DNA of 11,334 nt, taken from the NCBI GenBank assembly GCA_964370855.1, contig CAYJMF010000135.1, forward strand, positions 1-11,334, given 5' to 3'. The position numbers were made by a program, and so were the translations under genes. Shown here piece by piece: positions 5,129 to 11,334 of the stretch. Origin of the DNA: JAKLKS01 sp964370855 (GTDB lineage Bacteria; Planctomycetota; JAJSAM01; JAKLKS01). The notes beneath the pieces are model-generated. The model had not been told where the DNA came from. It saw nothing but the letters and a program-made list of their open reading frames with translations, and searched no databases. Numbering within the stretch: the stretch's first letter is position 1; every line of letters starts with the position of its first letter.

Positions 5129-7210
5129 ATGGGGGCCGCCATGATCCGCGCCGCCGCGCTCCTCCTCCTCGCCGCCGCCGGGGATCCCGCCGCCGAGGCC
5201 GCGGCCCGGATGAAGGAGAGGTGGAGCACCGGCCTCGACGCCATGGACGCCGCCGGGCTCGACGCCCACCGCGCCGCCCTGCTGGAGCCCGTGGCCGCCT
5301 CCGGCTCCCTCCCGGGATTCCGGGCCGTCCTCGAGACGGCGCGGGAGCGCGCCAGCCAGCTCGCCTCCTTCCGCAAGCGACTCGAGGACATCGCGGAGTA
5401 CGAGCGGAAGCGGGCCGAGGAGGAGAAGGGGAGGGCCGACGGGGACAAGGGCCCGAGGCCGGGGGACCCCGGCGCGCCGAAGTCGGCACGGGATCTCGAG
5501 AGGCGGGAGTTCGAGGAGAAGCAGAGGGCCGAGGACAAGGAGAAGCACCCCGGCCGCATCGAGCGCGAGGCGCGGTGGCAGGAGAAGCTCTCCGCCGCCG
5601 CCGGGTCCCTGGCCGACGCCCTCCCCGACGGGGAGTTCGCGAAGGCCGCCGCGCCGCTCCTCGAGGAGGCCCTCGGCGATTCCCTCGACGGATGGGACGA
5701 CTGGATCGCCGCGGCCACGGGGGCGTCGAGGAAGGAGCGCACCGCGCGATTCCTCCTCGACGCCGCCACCGCCGCCACGGCGGACTACCGGAAGAACCTC
5801 GCCGCGCGCCTCAAGCCCTCGAGGGAGCTGGAGAAGGCCAACGACGCCATCAACGAGCGGGCGCAGAAGTACTTCGAGCAGCAGGCGAAGCAGGGGAACT
5901 TCACGGACCAGGTCCCCGTCTCCCTGCTGGAGCCCTTCTACACGCAGAAGCTGGCCCTCGGCCCCGAGGTGGAGCGGCTGTCGTCGGCCATGGACGCGGC
6001 GAGCCGCCGCCGCCGCACCGCGGGCAAGGGGCTCGGCCGGATGCTGGCCGGCGCGACGGACGCGGGGCGGGAGTCGCTCCTCGCCATGCTCGACAGGGAG
6101 GCGCTGTCGAGCCGGGACTTCGAGACCCGCTGCTTCGGGCTCTTCGCCCTCGGCCCCTGCCCCGGCGACCGGGCCATGGGGACCCTCCGGGCGGCGGCGA
6201 AGGACCCCGTCCCCGAGGTGGTCGTCGCGGCCCTCGACGCGCTGGCGGTGCGCTCCGAGGCGGAGGTGCTGGACCTCCTCGCGGCGGGGCTCTCCGATCC
6301 CCGCTGGCAGGTGCGGGCCGCGGCGGCGGCGGGGCTCGGGGCCTCGGGGCGGGGGGCGGCGGTGCCGCCCCTCCTCGCGGCCATGGTCCACGCCGAGGGG
6401 CGCACCGTGGACGACCTCCAGGCGGCCCTCGAGACGCTGACCGGGAAGAGCCTGCCCGCCGTCGCCGCGGCCTGGGAGCACTGGTGGTCGAAGGAGGGCG
6501 CGAACTTCCGGGGCCCGAAGGACCCCGGCGGCGAGGCGGCGAAGAAGGAGGAGGGGGGGGCCGCGGGGGACGGGACCGGCGGGGAGGGGAGCAAGGTCTC
6601 CTTCTTCGGCATCGAGACCCGCAGCGAGCGCCTCCTCTTCATCCTCGACTTCTCCGGCTCCATGAACTTCGCCGGCAGCGAGACCGACGCCAAGCGCAAG
6701 AAGATCGACATCCTGCTGGAGGAGATGCGCAAGACCGTCACCGGGCTCAAGGACGGGTCGAAGTTCAACATCGTCGCCTTCGCCGCCGACGTGCGGACGT
6801 GGCGGAAGGGGCCCGCGGAGCGGGACGCGAAGACGGCCAAGGACGCCATGGACTGGGTGGAGAAGCAGCCCGTCGCCGGATCCACCAACATCTACGACGC
6901 CCTCGAGACCGCCTTCAAGCTCATGGGCGTGGGGGCGGGGAAGGACAAGTCCTACGAGCCCGTCTACGACACCATCTTCTTCATGACCGACGGGACGCCC
7001 ACCAGCGGCAAGGTGACGGACACCGCCCTCATCCTCGGCGACGTGCGCCGCTGGAACGACGGGCGGAAGATCCGCGTCCACGTCATCGGCATGGGCGGGA
7101 AGGAGAAGGGGGGACAGCACGGCGGGGGGGGCGGCGGGAAGGGGGACCTCGATCGCAAGTTCCTCGAGACCCTCGCCGCGGAGAACCAGGGGGAGGTCGT
7201 CTTCCGGTAG
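5129..7210 (+). CDS. secreted HEAT-repeat and von Willebrand factor A domain protein
   Basis: The product has 693 residues. A short signal peptide (AMIRAAALLLLAAAGDPAAEA) is followed by a long charged helical region (~25-300; the Lys/Glu-rich part at 85-150 is coiled-coil-like). HEAT-like helical pairs cover ~350-425 (AAKDPVPEVVVAALDALAV; SDPRWQVRAAAAAGLG). A Gly/Glu-rich linker (~464-488) leads to the C-terminal vWA domain (~490-693). The metal-ion-dependent adhesion site is complete: D507-x-S509-x-S511 in LDFSGSM, T586 in GSTNIYD and D621 in MTDGTP. The module is introduced by SFFGIETRSERLLFILD, a lead-in I associate with planctomycete-type vWA proteins. A Gly-run insertion (~656-671) precedes the last helix. 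vWA domains bind protein partners through a divalent metal, so a periplasmic or surface complex is likely. Ligand unknown. Confidence 0.9.
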   Translation: MGAAMIRAAALLLLAAAGDPAAEAAARMKERWSTGLDAMDAAGLDAHRAALLEPVAASGSLPGFRAVLETARERASQLASFRKRLEDIAEYERKRAEEEKGRADGDKGPRPGDPGAPKSARDLERREFEEKQRAEDKEKHPGRIEREARWQEKLSAAAGSLADALPDGEFAKAAAPLLEEALGDSLDGWDDWIAAATGASRKERTARFLLDAATAATADYRKNLAARLKPSRELEKANDAINERAQKYFEQQAKQGNFTDQVPVSLLEPFYTQKLALGPEVERLSSAMDAASRRRRTAGKGLGRMLAGATDAGRESLLAMLDREALSSRDFETRCFGLFALGPCPGDRAMGTLRAAAKDPVPEVVVAALDALAVRSEAEVLDLLAAGLSDPRWQVRAAAAAGLGASGRGAAVPPLLAAMVHAEGRTVDDLQAALETLTGKSLPAVAAAWEHWWSKEGANFRGPKDPGGEAAKKEEGGAAGDGTGGEGSKVSFFGIETRSERLLFILDFSGSMNFAGSETDAKRKKIDILLEEMRKTVTGLKDGSKFNIVAFAADVRTWRKGPAERDAKTAKDAMDWVEKQPVAGSTNIYDALETAFKLMGVGAGKDKSYEPVYDTIFFMTDGTPTSGKVTDTALILGDVRRWNDGRKIRVHVIGMGGKEKGGQHGGGGGGKGDLDRKFLETLAAENQGEVVFR

Positions 7211-7223
7211 GGGGGGACCTGCG

Positions 7224-7229
7224 TATCAT
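7224..7229 (+). promoter_or_regulatory. candidate -10 box, leaderless-type, before the metallopeptidase gene
   Basis: TATCAT lies 6 nt before ATG 7236, and the only G run (7211-7216) is too far away for a good ribosome site. The spacing matches leaderless transcripts and repeats what is seen before ATG 3424. No clear -35 is visible. Confidence 0.35.
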
Positions 7230-7235
7230 TCCGGG

Positions 7236-8486
7236 ATGAAAACCCCGGCCCCCCTCCTCGCCGCCGCGCTCCTCGCCCTTCTCCTCCCCGCCTCCCCTGC
7301 CGCCCGCGCGCAGGAGGCTCCGCCCCCGCCCCCGGCGAAGCCGGAGGAGAAGAGCGCCGACCAGGTCCTCATCGAGAAGCTGGTCGTCGAGGCGGCCCCC
7401 CTCGTGGAGAAGGCCCGCGGGCTCTCCTTCAAGGCGAAGGTCGGGGCGGAGCCGGTGACCATGGAGAAGTTCCTCGACCGGTACATGCTGGACTTCGACC
7501 GCATGATCGGGGGCGAGGCGAAGGGGGCCGCCGCCGGCCGCCTCCTCGCGCGGCTCGGCATCATGGAGAAGGGGACCGACATCCGCGCCATCCTCGCGAA
7601 GTTCCTCGAGGGGAACATCGCCGCGAACTACGACCCCGCGACGAAGGGGATCTCCTTCCTGCCCGGGGCGTCCCGAACGATCCCGCTCATGGTCCACGAG
7701 CTGACCCACGCGCTGGACGACCAGCACTTCGACATGACGGCGCAGATGAAGGGCTGGGACGGCCACATCGACCGCATGCTCGCCTACGGCGCGCTGGCGG
7801 AGGGGGACGCGGAGAGCGTGGAGTACCGGTTCATGACGGGGGGCGCCATCGCGGAGCAGCCCCTCGAGGGGCTCCGCGCCATGGCCGACGCCATGGCCGC
7901 GGCGATCATGCAGGGGAAGTTCGGGAAGACGCCGCCGGGCATCGCGCTCGCCTTCAAGTCCCAGTACCTCGAGGGGCTCCTCTTCGCGGAGACCCTGCGC
8001 CGCACGGAGAAGGGGGAGGAGGCGGTGAACGCGGCCTTCCGCGCGCCGCCGGCGTCCACGGAGCAGATCCTCCACCCGGAGAAGTTCCTCGCCGGGGAGG
8101 GGCCCGTCGTCCTGGCCATGGCGGCGCCGCCGGAGGGGGCGAAGTTCGCCATGGAGACGACGCTGGGGGAGCTGGCCACCCGCATCGTGCTCCTGTCCTG
8201 CGGCGTCCCGAAGGAGGAGGCCGCCGCCGCCGCCGCGGGGTGGGGCGGGGACGTCGTCTCCCTCCTCGCCCGGGGCGAGGGGGAGGCGCTCATCTGGGTG
8301 ACCCGGTGGGACACGGAGGCCGACGCCGAGCAGTTCGCGGCGGCGGCGCGGAAGGCGTTCCCCGAGGTGACGGGGGAGGGGGCCCCGGCCCGCACCTTCG
8401 TCGTGCGGGGCCCCCGCGTGGAGTACGTCGAGGCCCCCCTCGACGCCCTCCCCGAAGCCCTCAAGGCCGCGAAAGAGGCGGAGTAA
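7236..8486 (+). CDS. secreted HExxH zinc metallopeptidase-like protein
   Basis: The product has 416 residues. The signal peptide is MKTPAPLLAAALLALLLPAS..ARA with likely cleavage before QEAP, followed by a Pro-rich spacer. The catalytic-type motif is HELTHALDDQHFD (H154, E155, H158). An EGDAE stretch (189-193) thirty residues on is the likely third zinc ligand region, making it gluzincin-like. A second signature, PPASTEQILHPEKF (~271-284), is shared with a family of uncharacterised exported proteins carrying L-VHELTHAL-DQHFDL. The C-terminus (~335-405: GGDVVSLLARGEGEALIWVTRWDTEADAEQF) is a small alpha/beta module seen in the same family. Only 25 nt separates it from the vWA stop, so co-expression is likely, with a possible internal promoter at 7224. 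Substrate unknown. Active-site presence is direct; proteolytic activity is inferred. Confidence 0.86.
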   Translation: MKTPAPLLAAALLALLLPASPAARAQEAPPPPPAKPEEKSADQVLIEKLVVEAAPLVEKARGLSFKAKVGAEPVTMEKFLDRYMLDFDRMIGGEAKGAAAGRLLARLGIMEKGTDIRAILAKFLEGNIAANYDPATKGISFLPGASRTIPLMVHELTHALDDQHFDMTAQMKGWDGHIDRMLAYGALAEGDAESVEYRFMTGGAIAEQPLEGLRAMADAMAAAIMQGKFGKTPPGIALAFKSQYLEGLLFAETLRRTEKGEEAVNAAFRAPPASTEQILHPEKFLAGEGPVVLAMAAPPEGAKFAMETTLGELATRIVLLSCGVPKEEAAAAAAGWGGDVVSLLARGEGEALIWVTRWDTEADAEQFAAAARKAFPEVTGEGAPARTFVVRGPRVEYVEAPLDALPEALKAAKEAE

Positions 8487-8596
8487 AGGCAGGGACGTTC
8501 CCAACTAATAAACTAACTCGGGGGGAGCTCCCCTCCGCCCTCGGCGAGGATCCCCTCCCCCCGAGTTAGTTTATTAGTTGGGAACGTCCCTGCCTT
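8486..8596. terminator. perfect 42-bp inverted repeat between convergent genes
   Basis: 8486-8527 and 8555-8596 are exact reverse complements over 42 bp. The 27-nt centre contains its own small hairpin (CCTC 8532-8535 with GAGG 8546-8549). Each arm carries an AT-rich tract (aactaataaactaac), striking in this GC-rich DNA, flanked by GGGACGTTCCC and a G/C run. The left arm overlaps the last base of the metallopeptidase stop and the right arm ends 4 nt before the DUF3106-like gene's stop. It can therefore act as a two-way terminator. It lacks a classical U tract outside the stem, and perfect arms this long also fit a recently placed palindromic repeat (REP/MITE-like). Confidence 0.8.
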
Positions 8597-8600
8597 CACC

Positions 8601-9629
8601 TCACAGCCGCTCGAGGTAGGCCCTCAGGGCGGGGTCGCGGTCGGGTTCGGGGAGGGCGCGGATGCGCTGGAGTTCCCTGCGGACGCCGGCGAGGAAGGCC
8701 TCGCGCTCGGCCTCGGGGACGAGGGAGGCGGCGTGCACCAGGGCCCGGACGGCCCGGGGGTTCCCCAGGTCCTCGGGGGAGACGCCGAAGGAGCGGGTGA
8801 ACCTCTCCCGCAGTTCGGGGGAGGGGCGGCGGCCGTTCCCGTGGGCCGGATCCTGAAGGACCCGGCCGAGGGCGCCGCGGATCTCCTCGCCCCGCTCGCG
8901 CACCCCGTTCCAGAAGGCCTCCTCGAGGAGGGCGGCCCTGCGGACCCGCCGCTCCGCCTCGGGCAGGGCGGCGAGCTCCTCGCGCCGGGGAGCCAGGACC
9001 GCCTCGGAGGCGCGGCGGAGGACGGCCTTCGACGTCTCGTTCCTCCGCTCCGGGGTCCCGGTGCGCAGGGCCTCCTTCTCCTCCTCCGTCGCGTGGCGCT
9101 GCAGCGTCGCCTCGCGCCCGAGGGAAAGGAGCGCGTGGCCGAGCCGGTGGCGCACCCGCTCGCGGGCCTCCGGGGAGAGGGCCTCGAGGGCCTTGCGGGC
9201 GCGCTCCGGGGCGCCCTTCTCGACCCGCTCCACCAGGCGCTCCAGGGTCTGCGACTGCATCCGCATCCGGGCCAGCCGCTCCGGGGCCTTCCTGCGCATC
9301 TCCTCGAGGCGGCTCCCGACGAGGCCGGCCCCCTCCCGCCCGCCGACGTCGTCGAGGCGGCGGCGGAGCGCCTCCCGCTTCTCCTCGGAGAACCGCTTCC
9401 ACTCCTCGTAGGCGCGGAGCAGGCGGTCCCGCTCGCCGGGGGAGAGGCTCTCCCAGCGGGCCCGGGCCCGGGCGATGCGCTCGGCGCGTGCCGCCTCGGT
9501 CTCGGGGGCCGCCGGCGCCGGCGGGGGGGCGTCCTGGGAGGTCGCCCGTGGGGCCGCCATGAGAAGGGCCGACCCCGCGAGGACCGCCGCCGAGAGGTTC
9601 TTCCACCCCGTCCTTGGCCACCGCCCCAT
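8601..9629 (-). CDS. DUF3106-like exported helical protein, third gene of the ECF operon
   Basis: The product has 342 residues. An N-terminal signal (KNLSAAVLAGSALLMAAPRAT) is followed by a Pro/Ala spacer. Then comes RARARWESLSPGERDRLLRAYEEWKRFSEEKREALRRRL (~54-92, read in parts), the LSP-x-R-x-x-LL-x-x-Y-x-x-W pattern of DUF3106-type periplasmic proteins. The rest is almost entirely charged helix with repeated LSPE-R or LPE-R turns (e.g. ALSPEAR, ALPEAER, PEAER). No enzyme motif is seen. ATG 9629 directly follows the anti-sigma TAG with no gap, so it is translated by coupling. Such proteins commonly accompany sigma/anti-sigma pairs, and a role as envelope sensor or protective protein for the circuit is inferred. 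Some helical periplasmic stress proteins (Spy/CpxP/ZraP) look alike, but their LTxxQ motifs are not evident. Confidence 0.85.
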   Translation of the reverse strand: MGRWPRTGWKNLSAAVLAGSALLMAAPRATSQDAPPPAPAAPETEAARAERIARARARWESLSPGERDRLLRAYEEWKRFSEEKREALRRRLDDVGGREGAGLVGSRLEEMRRKAPERLARMRMQSQTLERLVERVEKGAPERARKALEALSPEARERVRHRLGHALLSLGREATLQRHATEEEKEALRTGTPERRNETSKAVLRRASEAVLAPRREELAALPEAERRVRRAALLEEAFWNGVRERGEEIRGALGRVLQDPAHGNGRRPSPELRERFTRSFGVSPEDLGNPRAVRALVHAASLVPEAEREAFLAGVRRELQRIRALPEPDRDPALRAYLERL

Positions 9630-10154
9630 CTAGCCACCGCCGAGGACCGCGAGGTCCTCGTCTCCCATGTCCGAAAGCCGTTCGACGACGTCGAGATCGG
9701 CGTCCTGCAGAACATCGAGGGATTCGATCACGGCGAGGTTCTCGAGGAGCGCCTCCGGCGGCGCGGCGGCGGCCACGGAGCCCCCGTCGGGAGGGGCGAC
9801 GCCCGTGGCGGCATCCTCCCCGACCCCCCCCCCGTCCCCCCTGAGGAGCAGGAACCCTCCCCCGGCGGCGAGGATCACCGCCGCGGCGGCGGCGGCCGGG
9901 CGGGGGAGGCCGAGGATGCGGCCGCGGGGGGAGCCGGCGGAACGCGCCGCGGCCAGCACCCTCCCGTCGAAGTCCGCGGGGGCGGCGGGGGCCTCGACGA
10001 GGTCGAGGAGCCGCCAGGTCGCGGCTTCCGCGTGCCGTTCGCCGGCGCAGGCCGCGCAGTCCGCGAAGTGGGCGTCCATGGCCCGCCGCGGGGCGCCGTC
10101 CAGCTCCCCGTCGAGGTAGGCCGCCAGGTTCTCCATCGCTTCGGGACACTTCAT
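9630..10154 (-). CDS. zf-HC2 anti-sigma factor, single-pass membrane protein
   Basis: The product has 174 residues. The N-terminal zinc-binding anti-sigma domain (~1-52) has C3, H29, C33 and C36 (H-x3-C-x2-C in AHFADCAAC), the fingerprint of the zf-HC2/ZAS family that holds ECF sigma factors at the membrane. A transmembrane helix spans ~85-104 (PRPAAAAAAVILAAGGGFLLL). A short periplasmic part follows and ends in an acidic leucine-rich stretch (ALLENLAVIESLDVLQDADLDVVERL). ATG 10154 overlaps the sigma stop as ATGA, with GGAG (10166-10163) 8 nt upstream. Stoichiometric co-production with the sigma factor is the expected result. The signal that releases the sigma factor, by regulated proteolysis or zinc/redox change, cannot be told from sequence. 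Confidence 0.93.
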   Translation of the reverse strand: MKCPEAMENLAAYLDGELDGAPRRAMDAHFADCAACAGERHAEAATWRLLDLVEAPAAPADFDGRVLAAARSAGSPRGRILGLPRPAAAAAAVILAAGGGFLLLRGDGGGVGEDAATGVAPPDGGSVAAAAPPEALLENLAVIESLDVLQDADLDVVERLSDMGDEDLAVLGGG

Positions 10155-10855
10155 CGGTGGGTCTCCGTTGCGGCTGCCTTCGGCCCGGGGGCGTCCTCCG
10201 CCTCCTCCCGGGCGCGGCGTCGCTCCTTCTTCAACCGCTCCGAGGGGGAGAGGGGTGCGTCGCCCCCCTCCCCGGCCGGCGCGCGATCCAGCACGTCGGT
10301 GAGATCCCGCCGCAGGTTCTCGCGGGCCCGCACGAGGAGGCTCTTCACGGCGGGCACGGAGCGTTCCATGGCGTCGGCGAGCTCCCTGTAGGAGAGGCCC
10401 TCGTACTTGCTGAGCACCACCGCCAGCCTCTGGTCGTCGGGCAGGCGGGCGACGGCGGCGCGGACCCGGGCCGCCGTCTCCTCCCGGATGGCCGCGGCCT
10501 CGGGGGGCTCCCCCTTCGGGTCCGGGCCCTCGGGGGGCAGGACGCCGCCGGGCCCCGCGGAGGCCGTGGTCTCCACGGCCCGCCGGGTCCGGCGGGAGCG
10601 CAGTTCGTTCAGGCAGGCGTTGGCGGTCACGCGGTAGAGCCAGGTCGAGAACTTCGCCTCCGGCCGCCAGGAGTGCCGGGCGCGGTACACCCGCATGAAG
10701 GCCTCCTGGGCGAGGTCCTCGGCGGCGTTGTCGTCCCCGAGGTACCTGCAGGCCAGCCGGAAGACCCTCTCCCTGTGCCGGTCCACGAGGGTCGCGAAGG
10801 CGGATTCCTCCCCGCGCTGGAAGGCGAACATCAGCGCGGCGTCGGGATCGACCAT
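10151..10855 (-). CDS. ECF-type RNA polymerase sigma factor
   Basis: The product has 234 residues from ATG 10855, chosen for AAGGAG (10870-10865) 9 nt upstream. An earlier in-frame ATG (10876) would read through this ribosome site. Sigma region 2 spans ~17-88 (SAFATLVDRHRERVFRLACR, AEDLAQEAFMRVYRAR, FSTWLYRVTANACLNELRSRR), covering core binding and -10 recognition. A Gly/Pro-rich linker (~95-122) replaces region 3. Region 4 spans ~130-182 (RLPDDQRLAVVLSKYEGLSYRELADAMERSVPAVKSLLVRARENL) and contains the helix-turn-helix for -35 contact. A ~50-residue Arg/Glu-rich C-terminal extension is unusual for a minimal ECF sigma and overlaps the anti-sigma start. It directs RNA polymerase to a stress regulon, presumably including its own operon. 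Confidence 0.95.
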   Translation of the reverse strand: MVDPDAALMFAFQRGEESAFATLVDRHRERVFRLACRYLGDDNAAEDLAQEAFMRVYRARHSWRPEAKFSTWLYRVTANACLNELRSRRTRRAVETTASAGPGGVLPPEGPDPKGEPPEAAAIREETAARVRAAVARLPDDQRLAVVLSKYEGLSYRELADAMERSVPAVKSLLVRARENLRRDLTDVLDRAPAGEGGDAPLSPSERLKKERRRAREEAEDAPGPKAAATETHR

Positions 10856-10864
10856 CGCACCTCG

Positions 10865-10870
10865 CTCCTT
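10865..10870 (-). promoter_or_regulatory. ribosome binding site of the sigma factor
   Basis: AAGGAG on the minus strand lies 9 nt before ATG 10855. The 12-nt palindrome CCCCCCGGGGGG (10876-10887) stands just upstream in the leader and could fold next to it. Confidence 0.65.
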
Positions 10871-10931
10871 GAACACCCCCCGGGGGGCTGGGTTTCGGGG
10901 GGCCGGGGGAGACCCGGGCGTCCGGGGTCAC

Positions 10932-10961
10932 AGTCTAACCCGGGGAGAGGAGCGGGGTTGC
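10932..10961 (-). promoter_or_regulatory. possible promoter of the sigma/anti-sigma operon
   Basis: On the minus strand GCAACC (10961-10956) and TAGACT (10937-10932) are 18 nt apart, 76 nt before the sigma ATG. An AAC-containing -35 is typical of ECF-dependent, self-regulated promoters. The -10 part could equally be housekeeping-type, so this is a weak assignment. Confidence 0.3.
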
Positions 10962-11022
10962 GGCCCCGTGGCGGGGCTCGCGGACGGGGGGCTCGCGGGC
11001 GTTCCGCGCCTACCGGCGCGGG

Positions 11023-11080
11023 GGTCCCGGCTGAAGGAAGGCGTCCCTGAACGACGGGACGCCTTCCTTCTTCCGGGACC
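11023..11080. terminator. long hairpin, possible terminator
   Basis: A 15-bp perfect stem (11033-11047 with 11056-11070) has an 8-nt loop. A further 8-bp perfect stem (GGTCCCGG 11023-11030 with CCGGGACC 11073-11080) lies across a 2x2 internal loop. The inner arms GAAGGAAGG/CCTTCCTTC provide a pyrimidine run ending CTT on the plus strand. No gene ends next to it, so it may be a regulatory or repeat element instead. Confidence 0.55.
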
Positions 11081-11151
11081 GTTGGAGAGGCGGCGGATTC
11101 GAGACGACTTCCGGGGCCGCGGGGGACCCCCGGAATCGGGACCCGGGGTCT

Positions 11152-11218
11152 TGGGGGACGGCGTTCACCGTTCGTGCCTTGAACCACCGGAACTCCGGAG
11201 GATTCACGCCGTCCCCCA
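11152..11218. repeat. 13-bp inverted repeat with 41-nt spacer
   Basis: TGGGGGACGGCGT (11152-11164) is the exact inverse of 11206-11218. The spacer contains a smaller dyad (CCGG-aact-CCGG, near 11187-11198). The GGGGGACGGCG core shares GGGACG with the other two long repeats of this window, at 8486 and 11033. Confidence 0.5.
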
Positions 11219-11312
11219 CGATCCGGGGCCCCGATCCCGCTCCCTCCGCTCCTGGATCCTCAGGGCGGATCGACTCCGTCGCCTCCCTCCTCTCTACGCT
11301 CCCGACGGGGGA

Positions 11313-11334
11313 GCATCGGATCCGTTCCCGATGC
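11313..11334. repeat. 7-bp hairpin at the window edge
   Basis: GCATCGG (11313-11319) and CCGATGC (11328-11334) pair perfectly around an 8-nt loop. The stem may continue beyond the window. Confidence 0.4.

Larger units (their letters stand above)
10888..11334. other. gene-free, hairpin-rich right end
   Basis: About 450 bp without a credible gene: the open frames have Pro/Arg/Gly low-complexity translations and no ribosome sites. Apart from the possible sigma promoter, it holds three strong inverted repeats (11023-11080, 11152-11218, 11313-11334) and several short G/C palindromes (e.g. CGGGGGACCCCCG near 11120). Confidence 0.6.

Noticed and set aside
3481..5778. 765-codon open frame on the minus strand
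   Set aside because: Only its last 131 codons are the STAS gene. The rest is antisense to the membrane and vWA genes, with Gly/Glu/Arg low-complexity translation and no domain, as expected in very GC-rich DNA.
4907..7120. 737-codon minus-strand open frame over the vWA gene
   Set aside because: Antisense shadow: the opposite frame has a signal peptide, HEAT repeats, a complete MIDAS and a Shine-Dalgarno, while this one reads Leu/Pro/Gly/Arg repeats.
5221..7239. 672-codon plus-strand frame inside the vWA gene
   Set aside because: Shifted-frame shadow made almost only of Arg, Gly, Ala and Pro; no motif.
7083..8504. 473-codon minus-strand frame over the metallopeptidase gene
   Set aside because: Antisense shadow of a gene with a signal peptide and HELTH motif.
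8733..10391. 552-codon plus-strand frame across the sigma/anti-sigma operon
   Set aside because: Antisense to three well supported genes; composition is shadow-like.
1..11334. CRISPR array, rRNA or riboswitch
   Set aside because: No regularly spaced direct repeats, no rRNA signature stretches and no recognisable riboswitch core were seen on either strand.

Overview
This is a very GC-rich bacterial window. Its protein set (a vWA protein with HEAT-like repeats, an HELTHALDDQHFD-type secreted metallopeptidase, an ECF sigma/zinc-finger anti-sigma pair, and a two-gene nucleotidyltransferase cassette) suggests an uncultivated Planctomycetota-like bacterium. That placement is inferred from gene style only.

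Positions 1-2,280 look different from the rest. They hold the tail of a small ORF (ends 157) that overlaps by 4 nt a membrane-anchored protein built of carboxypeptidase-regulatory-like beta modules (154-1857). Then come a decayed C-terminal remnant of an IS66-type transposase (1940-2092, minus) and the 5' half only of a tRNA-Gly(CCC) (2233-2273, minus). By eye the 154-1857 gene has clearly lower G+C than everything after about 2,280. This looks like a mobile-element scar or a junction between imported and resident DNA.

Positions 2,548-3,876 run leftwards: a STAS-domain protein (3481-3876), then a short helical protein (3149-3424) coupled by a GTGA overlap to an AbiEii-like nucleotidyltransferase (2571-3152), closed by a hairpin terminator. 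A divergent promoter region (3,909-3,989) separates them from a rightward set: a multi-pass membrane protein (4030-5127), a secreted HEAT/vWA protein (5129-7210, one base later with a perfect Shine-Dalgarno), and a secreted zinc metallopeptidase (7236-8486).

The rightward set converges on a leftward three-gene operon whose order of transcription is an ECF sigma factor (10151-10855), a zf-HC2 anti-sigma factor (9630-10154) and a DUF3106-like exported protein (8601-9629). The junctions are an ATGA overlap and an immediate TAG-ATG. Between the convergent stops sits a perfect 42-bp inverted repeat with AT-rich arms (8486-8596). The right end (10,856-11,334) has no credible gene but is packed with long hairpins.

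The sigma/anti-sigma/exported-protein operon is most simply read as an envelope-stress circuit. The membrane/vWA/peptidase set is a possible envelope complex, with no pathway assignable from sequence alone.
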